Origin: Chiridota heheva
Taxonomy: Eukaryota; Echinodermata; Holothuroidea; Apodida; Chiridotidae
NCBI GenBank assembly: GCA_020152595.1
Contig: JAIGNY010002211.1
Coordinates: 664,001 to 728,000, forward strand
DNA: 64,000 nucleotides
Direction of reading: 5' to 3'
This document shows, one piece after another, positions 1 to 11,639 of the stretch (the first letter of the stretch is position 1; every line of letters starts with the position of its first letter). The notes beneath the pieces are model-generated. The model was given only the letters and a program-made list of their open reading frames with translations, was not told the origin of the DNA and searched no databases. Made by a program: the position numbers and the translations under genes.

Positions 1-650
1 TCAAGTATAATGGCCATAAATGCCACTAACTTCTATACACTCCTTTATCTCCTTTATCACAATCACATTCGGGATATTGTCAAGAGAGAGACATGTAAAA
101 ACCATGTTTCAATTTGTATTAAAGGTTCCGAAAAATATTAAGTTTTGTGTTAGAAAACAAAGTTTTTTATTTTTCCGATCTTTTAAAAAAAGTAGCAAAA
201 TAATTCAATTGTGAAAGGTCTATGGACAAGTAGCGATTTCTATATTGGTTTAAAGAGAATTAAAATCAGATCAAGTTTTGATTTCTGCTAAATTTGCGAT
301 TGTAACCCCTGGAATTTCAAGATGAGGAACGCCACAATCCCAAAGCCAAATGTTGGTTCGATACCTTAAGATAAGATAGTGACAAAAGAAAAGTACCGTC
401 TCTCTCTTTTATTTGCACCAACTTCCTGTGTCTTCCACAAAAACATTATGCAATTAATAGCAGTGTCACAAAACACTTTCTCTTCGCAGATACAATATAT
501 GACCTGTCACAATCTTTCCTTGACCCTGAACTTTACATGACCGAAAACATCCAAACCAAACCCATTGTTGCAACAAACCCCAAAACAATATATGGAATGA
601 ACCCCCAAGACTAGCCAAACAGCACTGTCCTAACCTGCAGCCCATATATT
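1..650. other. No gene seen
   Basis: AT-rich non-coding sequence. Short open frames (for example 20-214 plus) have no recognisable domain, splice context or codon pattern. I see nothing supportable here. Confidence 0.5.
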
Positions 651-656
651 CCTAAA

Positions 657-761
657 TCCTTACTCTACCAGCACCTTTTTGGAAATGTGCCTAGGGGGCG
701 GAGTCAAAGACGGGGCACCCAAAACGGTGATAATATCACTGTGTGGTAAAGTAAGGCTTAA
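657..761. mobile_element. Deleted copy of the TTAA inverted-repeat element
   Basis: A roughly 100-bp remnant. The left end reads TCCTTACTCTACCAG (657-671). The right end reads GTGGTAAAGTAAGGCTTAA (743-761), which is the reverse complement of the left with two changes. The inner right part (GATAATATCAC, 728-738) matches, reversed, the left end of the large copy at 51403. So this is a short internal-deletion derivative of the element at 40982-42035 and 51403-52617. The right flank keeps TTAA (758-761); the left flank has lost it. Confidence 0.7.
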
Positions 762-764
762 ACA

Positions 765-1513
765 CAGGCTGATTATTGAAAGGTTTTCTGTCTTTCGAGC
801 AGCAAAGCCGGCTCATTCCGCTGACTTTAGAGGACACTGCAGATTTACATTGACTGACTCTAATCCTGAACCTCAACATGGATAGTGTGTGATTGAATTG
901 ATATTGATCATTAATCATACGGACAGATGGAGAAAATCACCATTAGATAGGTTTGCATTATGCTTCGCATGCTCACCAAAAAGGAAATTGAGTTATAAAG
1001 ATATTTAAAGGTTTTATGATGTAAATTTCAGTCTGCAAAACAAAAGCTATAAATCATGAAGGGTGTTTTTTGTTTTGCAGACTTAGTAGCGCTACTACAT
1101 AATAAATTTTGCCTCTAGGTGCACTTGGTAAAAATGCTTTTGTTTAGCGAGGATTATTTACCAGCTGAAACCTGATTAAACTTACTAGTAAACAGGAAAT
1201 TCATTGCATTTTGTGGTAATCTTTAAAAAATAATTTGTAATGAAGTATTCAGGTCTGCCAAAGAAAGATTTGACTACCCATGTCAAATGTTATAAAAGAT
1301 ACCACTTACTATTTACAATATGAAAGTATAAGACAAATATAAATATGTATAAGACAAAAATGAACAACTTCTCATCCCTCCAAGCAGTTACTTCAGTATT
1401 TTCTAGTTCCAGGTGAAGAAAGAAAGCCTTTGTTCATCATGCATATCAGGTGAAGAATGAAACCTTTTGTTTGTCGCATATTGGATATTTTAAGCTTGTT
1501 GTAGCTTTTTGGA
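765..1513. other. 3' flank of the ZBED-like gene
   Basis: Non-coding AT-rich sequence downstream of the minus-strand gene stop at 1514. It presumably holds the 3' untranslated region, but I could not pick a convincing poly(A) signal. Confidence 0.35.
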
Positions 1514-2437
1514 TCATTCTTGTTTTGCACCATCTGAGGGTGTCAGTCTACAAGGAAGCCCACTTAGGTTATGGGACAGGAACACACTTCGATTAATTTC
1601 AAGTGGATCTCCTATTAATATTGGTCTTGCCCCATCACCAAAGAGATGATCAGATGGAGAGCTAGTTGCACAGATGGACAGGTACTTTTTTGCCAGTTTG
1701 GCAAGAGTGGGATAACTGCAGCCATGGACCCTCCACCACTGGAGTGGATTCGCTTCGCTGTCAATCTTGTTGGCACCCAGGTATGTATCCAGCTCCTTCT
1801 TAATATCAGCAGGAAGGTTACCATTGAGAGATGCTGTGGAGGACTTAAGCTCTCCAAGGAGTTTACCAAGACTTTTTCGTCTTTTGGTTTGGGGAGGAGG
1901 ACATTCAATTTTCTCTTCTTCACCGTCTTGGGTCTTCTGCTGGTCTTCTACTGTCTGATTCAGCTCTGTCACGCCTTCAGAAATGATGAGTTTGGTCACT
2001 CTTGCTTCTTCTTCTGGTGCCATAAACATTGTCTTAAATCTTGGATCAAGTATTGTGGTCTGATTCAGAAGATCTTGGATTGGAATTTCTTCATAATCCA
2101 ACTTGAGGAAGTTGAGAATCCTCTCCTTCAGAAGCTGTGTTGTATCATTATCATCCTCGTTCTTAATAAGTAATGAGTTTGAGAGAAGATGAAGAACTGG
2201 CTTAACAGAAGAGAGTGTCACATAATTATCAGCAGACAGGGTCTCAGTTAATTCCAGCAATGGATCCAAAGCCATTTGAATACCCTTCAAAACTGACCTA
2301 TCCCCCCAGATTGGAAGCTGGTTGATGAGCGTGCCATTGTCCTTGTGAGTGTCAATAGGAATTTGGCATAAGGCTGGTTCCAGCTCCAGAATGCTGACAA
2401 TCATGTCATGGATAGACTGCCATCTGTCACAGGAATC
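1514..2437 (-). CDS. ZBED-like gene, coding exon 2 with stop
   Basis: Starts with DSCDRWQSIHDM, the conserved hAT block around the last catalytic region. It then has a variable acidic segment (VEDQQKTQDGEEEKIE) and a basic cluster (KRRKS). The hAT C-terminal dimerisation region follows, in which the usual S-x-x-E-R is SPSDHLF. It ends at a TGA/TAA-type stop at 1514-1516, giving 307 residues. Plus-strand open frames in this interval are antisense shadows. Confidence 0.8.
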   Translation of the reverse strand, partial: DSCDRWQSIHDMIVSILELEPALCQIPIDTHKDNGTLINQLPIWGDRSVLKGIQMALDPLLELTETLSADNYVTLSSVKPVLHLLSNSLLIKNEDDNDTTQLLKERILNFLKLDYEEIPIQDLLNQTTILDPRFKTMFMAPEEEARVTKLIISEGVTELNQTVEDQQKTQDGEEEKIECPPPQTKRRKSLGKLLGELKSSTASLNGNLPADIKKELDTYLGANKIDSEANPLQWWRVHGCSYPTLAKLAKKYLSICATSSPSDHLFGDGARPILIGDPLEINRSVFLSHNLSGLPCRLTPSDGAKQE

Positions 2438-4505
2438 CTAGAGGGTAGAAAAAGGAAATTTCACCAATTAATCACTTTAAAATTTCACTAATTCTTCGAT
2501 ATTTCCAAAAGTGATTGTGTCTAAAGAATGGACTTTGACCATGGTCCATGGATGGTCAAGTGATGAGAAATACTTAATAACATTTAATGAAAATGTGGTA
2601 CCTCTTGCTGTTCTTTATCTGACTTTTTTATTTAAAAATATAATTGTGCTGCCCCCAACATCTATAGTTGCTAGCTTTACATTTTGAGAATACAATTGCA
2701 TTTGTTTCTGATGGTTGAAGAATGGAAGAAATTTTTACGATTTGTGATGTACTGTATGTTTCGTCAGAGCTCCAAAAAATGTTCATAATTCTTTTTTCAA
2801 ATTTCTTTTCATATTCTGTCAGTTGAAATGAACAGAATATGTATTCCAGGTAAAGTTTGATTGAGGGTTATGCCTAATTTGCAGTTCTACTTCAGAATTT
2901 TGGCAGACAATAAAAAAAAAAGAGGATTTATATAAAAAATATATACCACTTACATATTAGACCTGAGAATTGGAGAAAAAGTCTCTAAATATCTTTTTTT
3001 TCTTCAATTATTTATATCTTATTCTATATGTTATTTATATCTTATTTTATATCTTATTTTATAAATTTTTATATTTATATCTTATTTCATATCTTATTTA
3101 TATCTTATTTTATATATTTTGATATTCATATCTTATTTATATCTTATTTCATCGTAATTAATTTTGGTATCAATTTACACTATAGACAATGGTCATGGCT
3201 TTCAATAGATGTCAGTCATTGAAATAATGTTGCCTGAACATGTCCATGCTAATGTTTTCTTTACATTCTTTTTAACTAGAGGGTGGTATTAGCTGCAAAA
3301 AAAAAAAATTGAATTCTCCGCAGCAAGGGACCTGATTTACGAACCTTTCACAATTAGAAAGTTCTTATTCATTTACCAAGAAACAGTTCTAGATACACTG
3401 TGGTACTATTTACACACATGAAGATGAAAGTTGTTGAAGCAAGATGAATACTTACACAAATCAAACTGCTTCCTTTGATGCTCATCTCCTCCTGGATGTC
3501 ACACAGCAGCTGCTGTTTCTCCTTGCTCTGTGAGAAGATTCTGATAAGGATGCGACATCGTGAGAGAGCATGCTTCACATCAGGGGAACCCTCAAAGGCT
3601 CGTTCAATAGATTTGTGGATCCTTTCTGCAAGACATGGAAGTTTAGCTAAATCCAACATCTGAACAGCTTCTGACAATTGTTGGTCATGGGGTAATGTGA
3701 CACATGCAAGCTTTGATTCAGACAAATTCCAAGACTGCAGGATAGAGCTCAGTATCTTTGACAGATTCTGTGATGAACAGTTTGGAGGAAGATAAGCTGC
3801 CCCCAGACATCGACTTTTAAACTCCCAATCAGGATCAATAAAATGAACTGATAATACAATGTACATGTTCTTATCTTGACTCATTCTTACACTGCAAGAT
3901 GCAGAGAAATATGTCACTGAAGATAACTCCTGAGACACAGTGTCACAAACACCATAGTATATCTCAGGAAAAGCTATGTTTTTGAAATGACTCGCAGATG
4001 GCATATTATAGCTACCATCAAATTCTTGCAGCATCTGCTTAAAACTATTTCGCTGTACAAAGGATGCAGGGAGCATTTCTTTGGATAAGAAGAAAGTTAC
4101 TGAGTCTGTCAACTTTTGCCAAAGTTCTGAACCTGTTTCATATTTGTCAGAGCTTGGTTTTTGCATATTTCTTTTGGCGACATATATGACAGATTGGTTT
4201 AAAGGAGGTCTTTTGCGTTTCTTTGAAATCGCATCATTGTCATCCGCTGCATCTTTCACACGTAGAGGACGGCTACTTGGAAGTTTCTTATCCTTAATCT
4301 TTGCATACTCCTCTGGGTGAGTGGATTTGATGTGTTGGAATAAATTGCTTGTATTGCCTCCCTTGGCACAAATTTTTCTAATGCATAGGTTGCAGATGGC
4401 TCCACTGCGGTCTTTGACTTTTTCCTCATCTTCGCACTCAACGCTGAAGTACTGCCATACAATGGACTTTGTGTTTTTCTTCTGGGTGAGCACAAGAGTC
4501 TCCAT
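1514..4505 (-). CDS. ZBED1-like protein, domesticated hAT transposase (two coding exons)
   Basis: Two exons (3456-4505 and 1514-2437) join in phase 0 to give 657 residues, close to the usual size of ZBED1/DREF-type proteins. The N-terminus (residues ~15-66) is a BED zinc finger: aromatic VWQYF, a C-x2-C pair in AICNLC, then HIKSTH. A lysine-rich linker follows (~70-110). The middle resembles the hAT RNase H fold (HFIDPDWEFKSRCLG; later DRWQSIHDMIVSILELEP). The C-terminus has the hAT dimerisation signature (WWRVHG, then PTLAKLAKKYLSICATSS). The acidic residues expected in the hAT catalytic core seem absent: the usual T-D-x-W-T-S region reads FSASCS, and the D-N-A-x-N region reads LPHDQQ. The frame is intact across a normal intron, so I infer a retained host nuclear or DNA-binding protein. 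A recently dead transposon copy is the alternative. Confidence 0.8.
2438..3455 (-). other. Intron of the ZBED-like gene
   Basis: A 1,018-bp GT-AG intron (donor GTAAGT, acceptor CCCTCTAG) in phase 0. It contains an AT-rich stretch of repeated TATCTTATTT-type units at about 3003-3155. An intron argues against a recent retrocopy. Confidence 0.75.
3003..3155. repeat. AT-rich simple repeat (TATCTTATTT-like)
   Basis: Imperfect 10-24 bp repeats of TTATATCTTATTTCATATC type inside the intron of the ZBED-like gene. Confidence 0.7.
3456..4505 (-). CDS. ZBED-like gene, coding exon 1
   Basis: The start ATG at 4503-4505 is chosen because it lies 7 nt inside an exon opened by a strong acceptor (TTGTTCTTTCAG, cut at 4512/4513) and leads directly into the BED finger. 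An upstream in-frame ATG at 4565 would lie in the preceding intron. The exon ends at donor ACAAATC/CTTAC on the plus strand (GTAAGT on the minus). It encodes 350 codons, ending GSSLIC. Confidence 0.8.
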
Positions 4506-5429
4506 TATCAATCTGAAAGAACAAATGAGAACAATCTGTTTTTTAAATAGATTTTCAGTACACACAGTACAGCAATGACTTGCTATTTAACCTCCTTGTA
4601 CAAGTTGCACAGTACAATTAAAAGATGCAACTTGTTGTGAAATGAAAGTTTGGAATGGAGATAGGGGGAAAATGTGTATTGACAAGGTAAGTTCACATGA
4701 GGTGGTTCTTTGTATGTTCAAAAGTAACACTGAAATGTACAATAGGTTACAAATGCAGAAATTAAAAGCTGATTCAATATAGTGGCCAAAACATTAAATA
4801 ATTTAATACATGACATGTGTAAAATGATGTTAGTGTCATATTTTGAGAAGAAAGATACAACTGAAGACATCAGAAAGGGAAGGTGCTCTGGTTGACAATA
4901 AGATCATGCAAATAAGATCAGCCAAACAAATGTTAACAAATTGTTTTTAAGAGGACGGCAAGGCAATAGAGAAAGCAGTTGCCAAAGGGAAAACTAATTT
5001 AGATGGGGCAAAACAAGTTGATGGCAACTCATGAAAGAAAGCAGATTTAAGGGAAAACAAACTGAGGGAGGGAAAGCGAATGGGTAAAATGGCTGATGAA
5101 AAGAAAACGATTTAAGAGGTTGGAAAGTGTTTTAGATTATCATACCAAAAGGGTGTGATTTTAGCATATTTAGCTTTTTACTTGCTTTTTTTTTAATGTT
5201 TATATAGGCCCTGAAATAAAGTTAGTTCTATTTACCTATAGGTTGCCATTTGTGTTCATCAAGTTTGCAAACATGCTGCAAGTGTTTTTAAGCTCAATGC
5301 CTTTTGTAAACTGAAATATGTTATTTCCATTTTTCTTATTAATTTGTATTTGTTAAGACTTGAAAACTAGACTAATTAACTTGACCTGGTCCCTTTAACA
5401 TACTCACTATTACTTTAATGAAAACATTT
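4506..5429. other. 5' intron/flank of the ZBED-like gene
   Basis: Upstream of the acceptor at 4512/4513 the minus strand should be intronic, leading back to an untranslated first exon (see 6514 and 11903). I see no coding sequence. Confidence 0.35.
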
Positions 5430-5430
5430 A

Positions 5431-5507
5431 CCATGTGTTTTGACCATGTGTTTTGACCATGTGTTTTGACCATGTGTTTTGACCATGTGTTTTGACCATG
5501 TGTTTTA
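5431..5507. repeat. 13-bp minisatellite
   Basis: About six near-perfect copies of ACCATGTGTTTTG in tandem. Confidence 0.9.
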
Positions 5508-6949
5508 ATACATTTCTTGGTGTATTCAAGGTGATCATCCCATTATCTTCTCTCATCCTCTTGTTTTGTTTTTTATTTGCTGGCCCTGGTTATTTCTCCT
5601 TCCTGTTTTCATCTGTCAATCAGAGGCTAGACAGAAGAAGGGGTTTCTTTGTTTCAGATTATTATGGGATAGCCACATGATATCCACATAATCTGGTCAA
5701 AAATAATTTTAGATTTTTAGCAGACACTTTCAGGAGGCTGGTCAGTGCAGTTGTGTAACAATATAGCTGAGAATTATCTTTGGAAAAACTGTACATTGTT
5801 TATGTTCATCTTTTCTTGCATTTTGTTTTGGAAGAATCCACCAATATTTGTATTCATCATACTTTAGAGTACTGGCACATCCCAAAAATGTGTCAGTAAT
5901 CGCTGGTCAGCAAGAGCACTTCCATCAGCTCACATGAACCCAACTGAATGAAGCAAGATATTCATGCAACCGTCACTAGTGCTTTGAGCATAAGGAAGAG
6001 GTTTGCAGCAATGGCCAATGTGGGTTATGCATTGATGTCCTGGAGAACTAAATATATGAAATGATGACCTTTTTGATAGAACATTAATTTTCATAGTCCT
6101 AATTGGAAGGTGGGGCAAAGAGAGTGGCAAAATGACAGGGTGTAGGCATATGAGGGGTTTTGGGGGTGCACTTTTACCATATTTTTATACTTTGTATGGT
6201 TATTTGTCTTATTTTAGGGTGATTTTATTATTTTTTCCTCCTACTTTTGGTGGGCAAATCCTGCTTATGAGTGTAGGGAAAGAGCAGAGTGCATTAAAAT
6301 AAGGCATGGTGGGTTTATCTTTTTGAAGTCGCAAAACTAGGAGTTGGAGGGAAAGCAGAAGAAGGAAGAAAGAACAACTGCAAATGTAAGGAAAGAAACA
6401 GTATGGTAGACAAGGAGCAGAATGCAGGAAAAGGTGGTTTCACCTTTCCTTGAGCTGCTATTTTGTACACCTTTTTGCATTCACATTCATTATACATAAC
6501 AAAAGCAAACTCACCTTGCTGGTTTTCAAATTTTATTTAAATACTATCAGTTCCACATTTTTGAAGACCATGGGAGGGTAGCACACAGCCAAAGCACCCC
6601 CTTGCCCTTGGATGTTCCCCTTTTGTGATGGTATTTAAATGGGTCCCTGAAAATGGATTTTGTAGTTTATCCCACTTTATATGTCACTAACATTTTTGTA
6701 ACTACCCTCCCAGCCTCCTGCTTGGACCTCACACACACAAACTCATTTAATCTTCCAAGAACTCAATAGCTTCATTATTGAAGTGATAAATTTTCCCTTC
6801 TTTCCACAACTTTTTTTTCCTGTCGGGAGGGCTGTAGACAGTATGGGACATGACCCCCTTATGAATGAAGGTCTGTACCCCCTTGCGTGAAATCAAACAT
6901 AGAATCCCTTGTTGAGAGGGATTTTTTGCCATCCCCAATTGAGATTTAA
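5508..6949. other. No coding gene seen; possible minus-strand splice donor at 6513/6514
   Basis: Mostly unremarkable. On the minus strand, CCAGCAAG followed by GTGAGTTTGC (junction at 6513/6514) is a good donor. It resembles the donor context at 11902 (AAGCAAG/GTGAGTTACC), so either could end a 5' untranslated exon of the ZBED-like gene. RNA evidence would decide. Confidence 0.3.
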
Positions 6950-6950
6950 T

Positions 6951-8110
6951 TTGGGAGGCTATCTCCCTGTTGGGAGCCTATCCCCATGTCAAGAGGGTAT
7001 CCCATGTCAGGAGGCTACATCTCCCTTTGAAAGGTTTTCCCCATGTTGAGAGGCTTTTCCCAATCAAAAAATAAATGGCTATTCCCATGTCGGGAGGCTA
7101 ATAGCTATCCCCATGTCTGGAGACTATCCCCATTTCAAAATTGATCTTCATTTCGGGAGGGTATCCCCACTTGAGAGGCTACACCCTGTCGGTCCATCCC
7201 TAATTCCCTGTCAGAAGGCTAATCGCCCCCTCCCCATTGGGAGCCTATTCCCCCTGTGGGCGCCTATTTCCATTTCAGGAAGGTGCGGTATCCTAAGTCG
7301 GGAGGCTTTCCAACGTCAGAAGGCGACCCCCACTTTAAGAGGATATCTGCAAACAGGGAGGCGCTATACCCATGTCAGAAGTGCATATCAGGTTAAAAGA
7401 CTGTCCCTAAGTTGGGAGGCTATCTCCATGTCGTGAGGCTATCCGTATGTCAAAATTTTGGCTATTCCTATTTCGTGAGGTATCCTCAATTTGGGAGGTT
7501 AAGGAGCTATTCCTATGTCAGGCAATTATCCCCATGTTGGGAGGCTACCCCCTATTGGGAGGTAATTTCCATGTTGGGAGTCTACACCCCCTCCCATTGG
7601 GAACCTATCCCCCTGTTAGGTGCCTATCCAATATCAGGCTCTCGAACTTCAGAGGGCGATCCACATCAGGAGGCTATCCCTAAGTAGGGATATGCTACTC
7701 CCATGTCAGGAGGGCATACCCAAGTCGAGAGACTATCCTTAAGAGACTATCCTTAAGTTGTGAGGCTATCTCCATGTCGTGAGGCTATCCCCATGTCTAA
7801 AATAGGCTATCCCCATTTCATGAAAGTATCCTCAATTTGGGAGGCTATCCTCAATTTGGGAGGCCATCACCAATTTGGGAGGCTTACACACTGAAAAAAT
7901 ATCCCCACGTCGGAAGAATATTTCGACTTTTGGAAGCTATCCCCATGTTTGGAGGGTATTCCCAAGTCGGGAGGCTATTCCCATATCAGGGGGTATGCCA
8001 AAGTCAAGCAATTATCCCCATGCTGGGAGGCTATTCCCATGATGGTCGGGAGGCTATGCCAATGTAGGAAGGCATTTCCTATGTCGGGAGGCTATCCCCA
8101 CATCTGTTAG
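6951..8110. repeat. Degenerate ~19-bp minisatellite (GGGAGGCTATCCCCATGTC type)
   Basis: Dozens of divergent copies of GGGAGGCTATCCCCATGTC, with insertions, deletions and occasional partial units. The short open frames here are by-products of the repeat. The core GGGAGGCTATCCCCA is shared with the much cleaner array at 9001-9475. Confidence 0.9.
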
Positions 8111-8115
8111 GCTGC

Positions 8116-8990
8116 ATAAAAAAAACCTCAAAATTTTGTTGATTTTTTATTCTAATTTAAAATCCCTTGCATTTTTGGTCATAAAACTTTCAATATGGAA
8201 GATTAATTCGTTAACCATTTACACCGTGCAAAACAATTAAAAAAGTTACCTCGGGTGAAAAATCAGGGAAAATTTGAAACTCTTTTTGAGGCAAATGAAA
8301 TTCCATTTTTTTTGTATTACCAAAAACAAGTTAAACCCAAACTATTTGAAATTTGGGATAAAAATACCCTTCCAAAAATATATTGACTCTTATTTAGTCA
8401 TTTATTAATTAGCTGTCACTAAATTTGCAATAGATTGTCTGTTTTAAGTCAAACATTGCTTTCAAAATAGTTTCAAATTTCCCCCAATTTTCACTTGATT
8501 GTTTTTTTTGCAGGGAATGGATTGCTAACAACTTTATCTTACCAAGTATGTTTAAAGTATATTAGATACAAAAACTGATTGTATACATTCAGTTTTAGGA
8601 CTTAGTATAGGTATTCATTTATCAATTGGAAATTTCTTCTTCTCTTTTTGTGAAAAATTGCTCTGAATTAGTTTGAACTTAAATTGTTTTGTATAGCATA
8701 CAAAATTTCAACATATAATTGAGTAGTATTTCAATTTTTTTCCAAGCTCATTACCATAATTTTCGCTGAATTCTTGTCCATTTGAAGACAAGAATTACAT
8801 ATAAGTAAAACGGAAGCAAAAGATATTTTTATTTTGAAGATAGATACTTACAATATCTGTAAATGCTATTCGTGATTCAATCATTCTCTGCCACCCAACA
8901 TTTTTCACTTCCACACTATTGCCCAATTATTGAACACATAAGTTAGCTTTAAATTGGAAAACCTTATTTCACTCTTTGAAAAAGATTAAG
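8116..8990. other. Spacer between two related minisatellites
   Basis: AT-rich single-copy-looking sequence with no coding signal. Confidence 0.4.
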
Positions 8991-9000
8991 TATCTCCATT

Positions 9001-9475
9001 TAGAGAGGGTATCCCCAGCTCGGAGGCGATCCCCAGCTGGGAGGCTATCCCCAGCTGGCAGGCTATCCCCAGCTGGGAGGCTATCCCCAGCTGGGAGGCT
9101 ATCCCCAGCTGGAAGGCTATCCCCAGCTGGCAGGCTATCTCCAGCTGGCAGGCTATCTCCGGCTGGCAGGCTATCCCCGGCTGGGAGGCTATCCCTGGCT
9201 GGGAGGCTACTCCCAGTTGGCAGGCTATCCCCAGCTGGCAGGCTATCCCCAGCTGGCAGGCTATCCCCAGCTGGGAGGCTATCCCCAGCTGGCAGGCTAT
9301 CCCCAGCTGGCAGGCTATCCCCAGCTGGGAGGCTATTCCCAGCTGGGAGGCTATCCCCAGTTGGTAGGCTATCCCCAGCTGGCAGGCTATCCCCAGCTGG
9401 CAGGCTATCCCCAGCTGGCAGGCTATCCCCAGCTGGCAGGCTATCCCCATGCTGGGAGGCTGCAGTATCTCCATT
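9001..9475. repeat. Homogenised 18-bp minisatellite (GGCTATCCCCAGCTGGCA)
   Basis: About 26 tandem copies of an 18-bp unit, mostly GGCTATCCCCAGCTGGNA, starting from GAGGGTATCC at 9005. Because 18 is divisible by 3 and the unit lacks stops, several frames on both strands are open (for example AGYPQL hexapeptides). No start, splice or domain context supports translation. Confidence 0.95.
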
Positions 9476-9639
9476 TAGGGAGTGGGCCCGAAGCCACGGG
9501 CAGGAGGGGGGGGGGCATTTGGGGGAAATTCCCCACAAAAAATATTTCCAATTAATGTAAGCAAGAAATTGTAACGTGCATAATAATTTGTAATAGCCCT
9601 TATGATCTTGTTTAAATCACCCATGTTTCTCTCGATTTA

Positions 9640-10320
9640 GGAAGTTAACAACAAAATTGAAGGAAACTTTGGTAAAATTATTGGACATTTTTGGTCAAAT
9701 TTGGCAAAATTTCCCGATAGATGATGAAAATTAACTGAAAATCGAAAAATAAATTTTCCAAATATTATACGAGAATTGAATGGATTTTCCCACACATTGA
9801 AAAAATATCCCAAAATATTGAACAAAACTTGCCAAAAATTGAAAACTTACCAAAAATCAAGAAAAAGTGCCCTAAATTGGAGAAAATTTCCCCATAATTA
9901 AAGTAAGTGTACCAAAAATCGAACAAATATTGTCTCAAAATGAAAGGAAATTTGCATGAGAATGATAGAAATTTCCCAAACATTAAAAGGGATATCGCAA
10001 ATATTGAAGGAAATTTTCCGAAAATCTAACGAGAATGAAGGATAATTTCTCAAAAAATGAAAGTGACTGGAATTTACTTAAAATTGCCTCAAAATGAAGG
10101 AACTTTTCCAAAAATTGCACAAGAATTAAGGAAATTGCCCAAAATTAAAAAAAAAAAAATTCAAACATTAAAGGAAATTTCCCGAAAGTTGAAGAAAATT
10201 TATTTTAAAAAATTTGCCCAAAAATAAAGGAAATTTTCCGAAAATTGAGGAATATTGCACTAGAAATAAGAAAATTGAAAGATGTTTCACAAAAATTGAA
10301 GGAAAATTTCAGACATTAGT
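9640..10320. repeat. Degenerate ~21-bp A/T-rich minisatellite
   Basis: Many divergent copies of a unit like GGAAATTTCCCAAAAATTGA. A further short block at 10655-10760 has the same unit. Decay is strong, so copy number cannot be counted by eye. Confidence 0.75.
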
Positions 10321-11150
10321 TGTTACGCTCCTTAAAATTTCAGTCAGATCTGACATCAGGTCAGGTCAGACTTTTCCCCTTTATTTTTTTTTATTCTGAA
10401 AACCCCACAAGTAATAAGGATCATATTCCCCTTATCAATGGCTCCATTGTACTAGTTCTCCAGTTGGTCCTGAGTTGTTGTGGAAGTTGGTGTTAAGTAT
10501 CATATTAGCAATGGATGAAGTCCTTATTGTGTGGTTGAGTAGTTATTTTAACTAAGATAATTGGTCTCATTATTTGTTACCTTAAGTTTGTGGTTATAAT
10601 TTGCTGGAACTAATTTATAAGGAGAAGGACAAGTCATGAAAAGTAAAGAAAATTCATCAGAAATCGAAGAAAAATTGTCCCAAAATAAAGGAAATTTCCT
10701 GAAAATTAAAATAGGTTTCCCAAAATTTGAATGAAATTTCCTGAAAATTTACATAAACTGTAAATTATCTCATGGTAAAAAAGCATCTTCAGAAAAATGT
10801 CATGCCCCCCCCCCTCCCCCAGCTTCCGTCTTGATCCACCCCTGAGCCCTCTACACCTCAGTTCCATCTCATAGCAAATATATATATAGTTAATCTAAAA
10901 TAGAAATTAAAATAAAATGGCATTCTACCAATCATTTCACTTCCCCCTCCCCAGTCTGGAAAGTTTGTATGTTATGCCTAGCCAGTTTGACGATTTTTGG
11001 CATACTTTTCTCTCAGATTTATGAAAAATACATGAAAATTATAGTGGTATGACAAAACTGGTGTACATAGCTAGAATCTTTGGCGTAAAGAACAAACTTT
11101 TCACTGTCCTCCCCCCCACCCAAAAAAAAAATGTAGAGCTGGCTACGGCT
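10321..11150. other. No gene seen
   Basis: Non-coding. Holds the second short block of the 21-bp repeat (10655-10760) and homopolymer C/A tracts. Confidence 0.4.
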
Positions 11151-11154
11151 CCAT

Positions 11155-11310
11155 TATGGAGGGTATCTCCGTAATAATTAGAGGGTATCTCCGTAATAAT
11201 TAGAGAGGGTATCAATGTAATAATTAGAGAGGTATCTTCATGCCCGAAGGCTATCCCCATGTCAGGAAAGCTAGTATTTCCATGTCAGGAAAGCTAGTAT
11301 CACCAGGTCG
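11155..11310. repeat. Short array related to the GGCTATCCCC minisatellite
   Basis: Three copies of GAGGGTATCTCCGTAATAATTA, followed by GAAGGCTATCCCCATGTCAGG and two copies of AAGCTAGTATTTCCATGTCAGG-like sequence. It is a third location of the same family as 6951-8110. Confidence 0.7.
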
Positions 11311-11639
11311 GGCAAATGTCCCCCACCCCATCGTGCAATTCTAGACATGTACTACCCCTGTAGACAATTTTAACTTTTACCAGACCAAAATTGCTTTGTA
11401 AAATACTAATAATCGTAGCCAGATGCCCACTCCCTTGAACTTAGCTTTGTTGACCTCCCAAATTCAACCTCCTAACTTAAATGCAGGAGTGTGATTAAGT
11501 TTGTCTTTTTTCTGATAAGGCTGTGAAAAAAACATAACTTTGGTCAAACAAATTATGTTCATTTCTAAGGGTCTACAACCTATTAATCAATTGATTTACA
11601 TGATGTGTGGAAAGAATTAAAAAAAAAAAGTCTTTCTTT

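Noticed and set aside
1646..2173. Plus-strand 175-codon frame
   Set aside because: Antisense shadow of the ZBED-like gene's second exon.
6315..6497. Minus-strand coding exon before the donor at 6513
   Set aside because: The frame lies downstream of the donor, i.e. in the intron; only a non-coding exon could end there.
8969..9560. Five overlapping ~110-190 codon frames on both strands
   Set aside because: An 18-bp repeat opens several frames at once; no splice, start or domain support.
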